From contig NZ_JBHRWV010000006.1 in assembly GCF_042648145.1 (NCBI RefSeq), forward strand, positions 1-17,058: 17,058 nt of DNA, given 5' to 3'. How positions within the stretch are numbered: the first letter of the stretch is position 1; each line of letters begins with the position of its first letter. This stretch comes from Salinicoccus sesuvii (GTDB taxonomy: Bacteria > Bacillota > Bacilli > Staphylococcales > Salinicoccaceae). Of this stretch, positions 12,398 to 17,058 are shown in pieces. Under the pieces are notes generated by a model, which worked only from the letters and a program-made list of their open reading frames with translations, was not told the origin of the DNA and searched no databases. A program made the position numbers and the translations under genes.

Positions 12398-12988
12398 CTA
12401 TTTTCTACTTGAAGGACTGTTTGCGGAGATGGTGAAAGTCATGGTCGTATGGCTGACAGCTTCCTGTACGCTGACAAAAGCTTCTTCCATGGCATTAAAA
12501 ATATCGTTCACTTCCCCGTCAAGCCGAGTGGAGTAGTGGCTCGGACTGACTGTTACGCCACGTGCTTTTGATAGATCAATTTGTTCGTAGATAACATCCA
12601 TATATTTGGTTGTGTTCATTGGATAGAGGGCAAACTTGCATCCGGCTTTTTGATTGATACCAATAGTGTTTGCCGCATTCATCCGCTCGGCATCTGTATC
12701 CATATACGTATCACCGGAAGCGTCGCCTGGGCATCCGATTGAGAAAGTGCCACTCATTTCCACATGCTTTCCGGTTTTTGCCGCATGCAGATAAACTGCT
12801 TTAACCACGTCAAATACATGCTCTACACGGCCACGCACACATGTAGTCACGTCATCCGTGTCACGCCACACTTTCGACATATCTGTAGTGTCCAATGATC
12901 CGAGGATAATATTTATAAAATCATCACTCATCACACTCAGATTGAACTGGCATCCCGCGATTCTCTCAGTTCCACATTCTATTGTCAT
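12398..12988 (-). CDS. ykoF: YkoF family thiamine/hydroxymethylpyrimidine-binding protein
   Basis: A 196-aa cytoplasmic protein very like Bacillus YkoF along its whole length: ECGTERIAGCQFNLSVMSDD, the paired stretches RGRVEHVFDVVKAVYLHAA and GTFSIGCPGD, then CKFALYPMNTTKYMDVI, and TISANSPSSRK at the end. YkoF is a tandem repeat of two ACT-like/ferredoxin-like halves that binds thiamine and its pyrimidine moiety (HMP). In Bacillus it belongs to the ykoFEDC cluster encoding an ECF-type thiamine-precursor importer; those partner genes are absent beside it. GGAGGT lies 7 bases before the ATG. Expression is controlled by the TPP riboswitch at 13078-13160 and the terminator at 13016-13048. Confidence 0.95.
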   Translation of the reverse strand: MTIECGTERIAGCQFNLSVMSDDFINIILGSLDTTDMSKVWRDTDDVTTCVRGRVEHVFDVVKAVYLHAAKTGKHVEMSGTFSIGCPGDASGDTYMDTDAERMNAANTIGINQKAGCKFALYPMNTTKYMDVIYEQIDLSKARGVTVSPSHYSTRLDGEVNDIFNAMEEAFVSVQEAVSHTTMTFTISANSPSSRK

Positions 12989-13015
12989 AAATCATACCTC
13001 CAAAAAATATTTGTA

Positions 13016-13048
13016 AATAAAAAGCTGCACTTCCCGAGGGAGTGCAGC
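13016..13048 (-). terminator. TPP riboswitch expression platform (intrinsic terminator)
   Basis: The minus strand forms GCTGCACT/AGTGCAGC plus CCC/GGG with one bulge, followed by TTTTTATTT. Its 5' arm contains GCACT, which can instead pair with AGTGC at 13082-13078, the 3' strand of riboswitch helix P1. The two pairings exclude each other: ligand-bound aptamer frees the terminator arm (OFF), and empty aptamer captures it (ON). Confidence 0.85.
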
Positions 13049-13077
13049 AAATGTATAGAAGGCTTCATATACGCGCC

Positions 13078-13160
13078 GCACTTTCCCACGCTGGTGTTAT
13101 CCAGATCGGGTATTGAGGGTTCGGAATCTCCGTCTCAGCCTTTGACAGCGCCCCTAGTGC
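13078..13160 (-). promoter_or_regulatory. TPP (thiamine pyrophosphate, THI-box) riboswitch
   Basis: Read on the minus strand, the conserved THI-box segments appear in order: GGGGCGC, then CTGAGA, ACCC, GATCTGGATAA and CCAGCGTGGGAAAG. GCACT (13160-13156) and AGTGC (13082-13078) close helix P1. It sits between the promoter at 13192-13220 and the ykoF terminator. Binding of TPP should end transcription before ykoF. Confidence 0.95.
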
Positions 13161-13191
13161 AAATCGGTATGCAGTTTTTATTTCATTTTTA

Positions 13192-13220
13192 ATGATAGGG
13201 AATATGTACATGAATGTAAA
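13192..13220 (-). promoter_or_regulatory. Sigma-A promoter of the riboswitch-ykoF transcript
   Basis: On the minus strand TTTACA (13220-13215), a 17-base spacer and TATCAT (13197-13192). Transcription would begin near 13185, about 25 bases before helix P1. Confidence 0.65.
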
Positions 13221-13262
13221 GTGAGAGTGCTAATTCAATCAGTAAGCTGGCTTCAATATTTT

Positions 13263-13291
13263 TTACAAATTTTATTCAATGTGCATATAAT
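13263..13291 (+). promoter_or_regulatory. Sigma-A promoter of the 543-aa gene
   Basis: TTACAA (13263-13268), a 17-base spacer and a perfect TATAAT (13286-13291), 50 bases before the ATG. It diverges from the ykoF promoter. Confidence 0.7.
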
Positions 13292-13341
13292 AAGGGTATA
13301 TACTAAACATTCTGACTAATTTCAGAAAGGGGATATAATTA

Positions 13342-14973
13342 ATGAATATAGAAATGATTGAAGGATTGCGCAACAGGAAAGACTTATTGACATCAGAGTG
13401 GATCATAATATCATTGGGCTTCAAAACTAGACGCGCGCACGTTTTCAAAGTGAAAAACAACAATTTTCTCCGAAAAAAGGTTAAAGAAGAGATAAAGAAG
13501 TTATCAGACCTTGGACATGTCACCGAATGGCTCAAAGCAGACTTCATCACTTCTGAAGAGGCCGTTCAATTTTCTTCATTACTCAAAACGATGCAACAGA
13601 CGCGCCGTAACTATATTGATTTCGGCATTGCTTTTGATAAGCATTACGCCCTCGCGTTCTTACCGGAAGAAATTAATGCCAATGCATTTGTTAGGCCTGT
13701 CCCCGGAGATAAGAACAAGATGTTCGTCTGTGAGAAAAATATCAATACATATCTTAAGAAATACAAGTCCTATAAGGGTGTCTACTTCCATAAAAAATAT
13801 TTGAACAAGTCAGTCGTCAAGTTCCAGACGAGAGGTTACTTGCTTGAAGACGATAAGATGTATGAGCTGAATTCTGGGGGGGACATGCACGGCGTCAGGA
13901 AGATTGGGGGGCATCAGAAAAAATCCGAGTACCGTAGGTTAATCCAAACGGCTACCCATTATTTAAAAGACCAGATAGATATCAACGGAAAGTACGAATA
14001 TGGCAAGTTCCCCCACTTTGATAAACGAATCGCGTTTTATAATGTGCTTCGTCATACTTCTTCCACTTACTCTCTATTAGAAGGCTTAGAATTCTTAAAC
14101 GACAAGAAGGGCATTGAATGGGCTAAACTCACAATCGATCATCTGCTTGAGCACTTCCTGTTTATCGATCCAGAAGATCCGGAAGCGGCTTACATTTTTG
14201 ATAACACAAATGACATTAATGAAATTAAACTTGGACAAAACGGCGTCGCACTTATTACCTTGACCAAGTACATGATGATGACTGAAAGTGACACATATAT
14301 AGATGTGGCGAGAAAAATCGCTAAAGGGACCTTGCGTATGATTGGGGACAATGGGGACACAGTTCACGTACTCAACTATCCCGACTTAACTGTAAAAGAG
14401 GAAAACAGAGTGATCTACTACGACGGTGAAGCAGCGTTTGGACTGATGAGGCTCTACCAGATGGATCAAAATCCGAAGTGGCTCGAAAATGTCGAGTTGT
14501 TGTTCGACCACTTCATTGCCAATGACTACTGGAAAAATTCGGATCATTGGCTCAGCTATTGTACATACGAGCTGACAAAAGTGAAGCCTGAAGAAAAGTA
14601 TTTTGTGTTCGGATTGAAGAACGTCGCGCGGCGTCTTGATTTTATATACCAACGAGAGACGACTTTTCCGACATTCCTTGAAATGTTGATGGCCGGCTAC
14701 AAGATGGTTGATTTAATGAAGGAGAGGGGCATGGATGAGTTAATAGATGCACATCTCAATCAAGATCAGTTCGAGCGCACAATCGAGAAACGTGTCGATT
14801 ATCAGAGAACAGGCTACTTCTATCCGGAAATTGCCATGTACTTTAAAAATCCAGGAAGTATTCTCGGAAGTTTCTTTATCAAGCATCACGGATATCGTGT
14901 AAGGATTGATGACGTCCAGCATTATATTTCCGGCTATATACAATATATGAATTTTTACAAAATTAATAAATAA
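13342..14973 (+). CDS. Uncharacterised 543-aa protein, predicted helical (toroid-like) C-terminal part
   Basis: I do not recognise a named family. No signal peptide or membrane helix is seen, so it is probably cytoplasmic. Residues 1-~200 are basic and mixed alpha/beta (LTSEWIIISLGFKTRRAHVF, FDKHYALAFLPEEINANAFV). From ~215 on it is helical, with repeated hairpins recalling alpha/alpha-toroid enzymes of carbohydrate metabolism: FPHFDKRIAFYNVLRHTSST, KLGQNGVALITLTKYMMM, VIYYDGEAAFGLMRLYQM, SDHWLSYCTYELTKVKPEEK and RVRIDDVQHYISGY near the end. The many aromatic, Asp and His residues in these blocks look like an active site. AAAGGGG precedes the ATG and a good promoter lies upstream. It lies 135 bases before a surface-protein gene in the same direction; a surface-polysaccharide role is possible but unproven. 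Confidence 0.8.
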   Translation: MNIEMIEGLRNRKDLLTSEWIIISLGFKTRRAHVFKVKNNNFLRKKVKEEIKKLSDLGHVTEWLKADFITSEEAVQFSSLLKTMQQTRRNYIDFGIAFDKHYALAFLPEEINANAFVRPVPGDKNKMFVCEKNINTYLKKYKSYKGVYFHKKYLNKSVVKFQTRGYLLEDDKMYELNSGGDMHGVRKIGGHQKKSEYRRLIQTATHYLKDQIDINGKYEYGKFPHFDKRIAFYNVLRHTSSTYSLLEGLEFLNDKKGIEWAKLTIDHLLEHFLFIDPEDPEAAYIFDNTNDINEIKLGQNGVALITLTKYMMMTESDTYIDVARKIAKGTLRMIGDNGDTVHVLNYPDLTVKEENRVIYYDGEAAFGLMRLYQMDQNPKWLENVELLFDHFIANDYWKNSDHWLSYCTYELTKVKPEEKYFVFGLKNVARRLDFIYQRETTFPTFLEMLMAGYKMVDLMKERGMDELIDAHLNQDQFERTIEKRVDYQRTGYFYPEIAMYFKNPGSILGSFFIKHHGYRVRIDDVQHYISGYIQYMNFYKINK

Positions 14974-15023
14974 ATTACTTAATTTGTAACATTTCTTCTA
15001 AAAATCTGATATCATATGTGTTG

Positions 15024-15058
15024 AACATTAATTATTTACACAATAAGTAATTAATGTT
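15024..15058 (+). promoter_or_regulatory. AT-rich dyad between the 543-aa and surface-protein genes
   Basis: Perfect 11-base arms (15024-15034, aacattaatta; 15048-15058) with a 13-base spacer, followed by TACTTTTTG. It may be an operator for the surface-protein gene or a weak terminator for the gene before it. No clear sigma-A promoter could be placed in 14974-15108. Confidence 0.35.
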
Positions 15059-15108
15059 TACTTTTTGTAAGCACTTGACTGAATATTCATATTATGAGGA
15101 GGAAGAAG

Positions 15109-17058
15109 ATGTCCCGAAAACATAGTAAGAAGAAACTCAACAATTACGATTACAAAAAGGCATTTAAACGCAAATCAGATATTTCATTCAGAAAAAAAGC
15201 AGGTATGGCCTTTATAGCCGCAAACTTGCTGATTGCTCCTGCTGCTGGTACATACCTTGGAGAAGCTCTAGGGCAGAACAACGTAGCAGAAGCGGTATCG
15301 CTCGCAGAAGTACAGTTATTAGAAAATGTAGACGTGAATGCAACACTAACTGAGCCTGTAGAAGGTCAACCGTATAACTTGAATCTTAGATTGAATGGTA
15401 CAGGAATTAACGTGGATGCGGTGAACCCTGATGAAACAGTTGTATTTTACGCGCCTGAACTTGCCGGGCAATTGACCCCGATAAACACAGCATATGTACA
15501 GGCAGATATACTGCCGCTGACTCTCGAAGGTGACCTACCTGCTTTGGACACAGCTCTGCAAGGCTTACAATCTGATCTTACAGGTATTGTTACTGGACTA
15601 GTAAATGACGTTGACGCCACACTCGGCATATTGCCTTCTTCTATTATTGAAATAGAAGGACTCACTGAGTTGAACGCGGCTATCGACAACTTAAATAACA
15701 TAAACGATGCTTTGGCTGATTTACTGTCATACCAAGACCAAGTGGCCTATACAGTTAGCCCAGAAGGTTATATCGTAGTCAATTTTAACGATGGGCTTGG
15801 GAATTACGTAGAGACAGCGGTCAGAGATGTAGTACAAGCTGCATTGAATGATGTCTCTGTCGCAGCTAACAATCTTGATATAAACGTGCTGGGTGATGCT
15901 GATTTGCTTGGCGATATACTGGGTACGTTAACGGATGATGTACTGCAACCCGCAATAGGCTCACTGACTAGTAGTGTCGCTCAAACTTCTGATAGTTTGA
16001 CTTCTGGCACAGTTAGCTTGGCCAATGATATTGCTGCAGCTCAAGTGATTGGTAATACCATTGTAGATCTTAATGTTGCTGTCAACAATCCATCTGGTAT
16101 AGACGGAGAAATATTGGTCTACGGTGCAGGAGTAACAACCTCGGTAATTGATGTTGAACTTCTAAGTACCTTAGTAGCTGCTGACACGATAGTTTTTGAC
16201 GAAGATGTTACCGCACCGACACTGGATTCTGCAGATATCACTGGTAACAGTACGGACGGTTATACTGTAGTCGGCTCCGGAGCTGAACCAGGCGATCAAG
16301 TGAATGTGAGTAACGCAGACGGCATAGTTGGTACGGGTGTTATCGGTGAAGATGGTACTTATCTTGTTGAATTGCCAGGAGACGCTGTAACACCGGGTGA
16401 AGTTCTGGATGTACAAGCGATTGATGAAGCAGGTAATGTAAGTGATGTGCTACCTGTTACAGTACCGGAAGATCCAGACGCAATAGCACCAGAACTCAAT
16501 GATGTTACGATTGACGGCAATAGTACTGATGGCTACGACGTGAATGGTTCGACTGAACCCGGCGCTACGGTTTCAGTAACCGATGCCGAAGGTATTGAAG
16601 TAGGTACCGGAACAGCGGGAGATGATGGCACATTCATAGTAGTTCTCGATCCGGGCAGTGTAACACCGGGTGATGATCTGACCGTTGTCGCAACGGATGA
16701 CGAGGGCAACGATAGTGATCCATCTGTCGTAACTGTTCCGGCAGATCCGGATGAAGGGGATGCTACTCCACCAGAACTCAATGATGTTACGATTGATGGC
16801 AATAGTACTGATGGCTACGACGTGACCGGTTCAACAGAACCTGGTTCAGCGATTTCAGTAAACGATAGCGAAGGTATTGAAGTGGGTACCGGAATAGCGG
16901 GAGACGATGGCACGTTCATAGTAGTTCTTGATCCTGGAGTAGTGCTACCAGGCGAAGATTTAACAGTGGTTGCAACAGATGATGCAGGCAACAGTAGTGA
17001 TCCAGCTGTCGTGACGGTTCCTTTAGATCCGGATGATACCGACGCCGATGCGGATGCC
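15109..17058 (+). CDS. Large acidic cell-surface protein with Ig-like repeats (3' end outside window)
   Basis: The frame is open for 650 codons to the window end with no stop, so the protein is partial. GAGGAGG lies 6 bases before the ATG. Residues 1-~30 are strongly basic (SRKHSKKKLNNYDYKKAFKR), then a hydrophobic stretch AGMAFIAANLLIAPAAGTYL gives a long, atypical signal peptide without a YSIRK box. Residues ~60-365 are an acidic, Ala/Leu/Asp-rich domain of unknown type, possibly an adhesin head. From ~370, Ig-like units of 91-94 residues begin (TIDGNSTDGYDVNGSTEPGA ... LTVVATDDEGN), Asp-rich as in calcium-dependent, halotolerant adhesins. A cell-wall anchor would be expected beyond the window. 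It resembles Bap/SasG-like biofilm proteins only in general layout. Confidence 0.85.
   Translation, partial: MSRKHSKKKLNNYDYKKAFKRKSDISFRKKAGMAFIAANLLIAPAAGTYLGEALGQNNVAEAVSLAEVQLLENVDVNATLTEPVEGQPYNLNLRLNGTGINVDAVNPDETVVFYAPELAGQLTPINTAYVQADILPLTLEGDLPALDTALQGLQSDLTGIVTGLVNDVDATLGILPSSIIEIEGLTELNAAIDNLNNINDALADLLSYQDQVAYTVSPEGYIVVNFNDGLGNYVETAVRDVVQAALNDVSVAANNLDINVLGDADLLGDILGTLTDDVLQPAIGSLTSSVAQTSDSLTSGTVSLANDIAAAQVIGNTIVDLNVAVNNPSGIDGEILVYGAGVTTSVIDVELLSTLVAADTIVFDEDVTAPTLDSADITGNSTDGYTVVGSGAEPGDQVNVSNADGIVGTGVIGEDGTYLVELPGDAVTPGEVLDVQAIDEAGNVSDVLPVTVPEDPDAIAPELNDVTIDGNSTDGYDVNGSTEPGATVSVTDAEGIEVGTGTAGDDGTFIVVLDPGSVTPGDDLTVVATDDEGNDSDPSVVTVPADPDEGDATPPELNDVTIDGNSTDGYDVTGSTEPGSAISVNDSEGIEVGTGIAGDDGTFIVVLDPGVVLPGEDLTVVATDDAGNSSDPAVVTVPLDPDDTDADADA
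16216..17058 (+). repeat. Tandem Ig-like coding repeats (Big_6-type)
   Basis: Three units begin at 16216, 16489 and 16771 (offsets 273 and 282 bp, i.e. 91 and 94 codons). Units 2 and 3 are nearly identical in DNA over their first ~75 bases (shared agaactcaatgatgttacga), whereas unit 1 is clearly diverged. This points to recent duplication or recombination. A short Asp/Ala run (GACGCCGATGCGGATGCC) closes the window where a fourth unit would begin. Confidence 0.9.

Noticed and set aside
16533..16802. Minus-strand frame within the Ig-like repeats
   Set aside because: Ser/Thr/Pro-rich shadow caused by the Asp/Gly/Thr codons of the repeats; no start signals.
16216..17058. CRISPR-like or non-coding direct repeat
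   Set aside because: The repeat period is 91-94 codons, the frame is preserved and the protein repeats are Ig-like, so it is a coding repeat.

Overview
The window looks like a chromosomal segment of a low- to mid-GC Gram-positive bacterium of the order Bacillales, most likely a halotolerant member of the Staphylococcaceae (Salinicoccus/Jeotgalicoccus-like). Reasons: strong AGGAGG-type ribosome binding sites before nearly every gene, sigma-A-type promoters, a ScdA-type iron-sulfur repair protein, a YkoF thiamine-precursor-binding protein under a TPP riboswitch, a lipoprotein sortase, and very acidic secreted proteins. The genus is inference; no rRNA or tRNA gene is present.

Layout. (1) 1-1699: a complete IS3-family (IS150-like) insertion sequence with 31-bp imperfect terminal repeats, orfA/orfB joined by a -1 frameshift, and a hairpin that buries the orfA ribosome binding site. 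The window begins at the outer base of the IS. (2) 1747-5114: single metabolic or stress genes, namely a DUF1028 protein (-), an SDR dehydrogenase (+), a PPK2 polyphosphate kinase (-) and scdA (+) behind a near-perfect NsrR-like palindrome. (3) 5123-6536: a 51-aa orphan small protein (+), then a compact (-) operon of an XRE-type repressor and two four-helix membrane proteins, with a palindrome over its own promoter; the last gene probably starts at ATT. (4) 6560-10231: the most interesting block, all on (-): an ECF sigma factor overlapping its zinc-finger/RskA-like anti-sigma factor, flanked by a duplicated His-rich secreted protein and a lipoprotein class F-like sortase. The two flanking genes share the same two-part promoter (GTGATCCAAA-N12-GCGTATAC), absent before the sigma gene. 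The secreted protein ends in a sortase-signal architecture (MPNTA, hydrophobic helix, RYRAR tail). The simplest reading is a self-contained cell-surface module: sigma factor, anti-sigma factor, sortase and its substrate. (5) 10357-12389: a DinB-like protein and an MFS transporter on (+). (6) 12398-13220: ykoF (-) with a readable TPP riboswitch and terminator, without the usual ykoEDC transporter genes beside it. (7) 13263-17058: a 543-aa cytoplasmic protein of unknown function, then the first 650 codons of a large acidic surface protein with Ig-like repeats that runs off the window.

Most genes are separated by recognisable intrinsic terminators, so the transcription units can be drawn with fair confidence. 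The only gene-free stretch over 300 bases (12989-13341) holds the TPP riboswitch, its terminator and two divergent promoters. No CRISPR array, prophage gene, tRNA or rRNA was seen.
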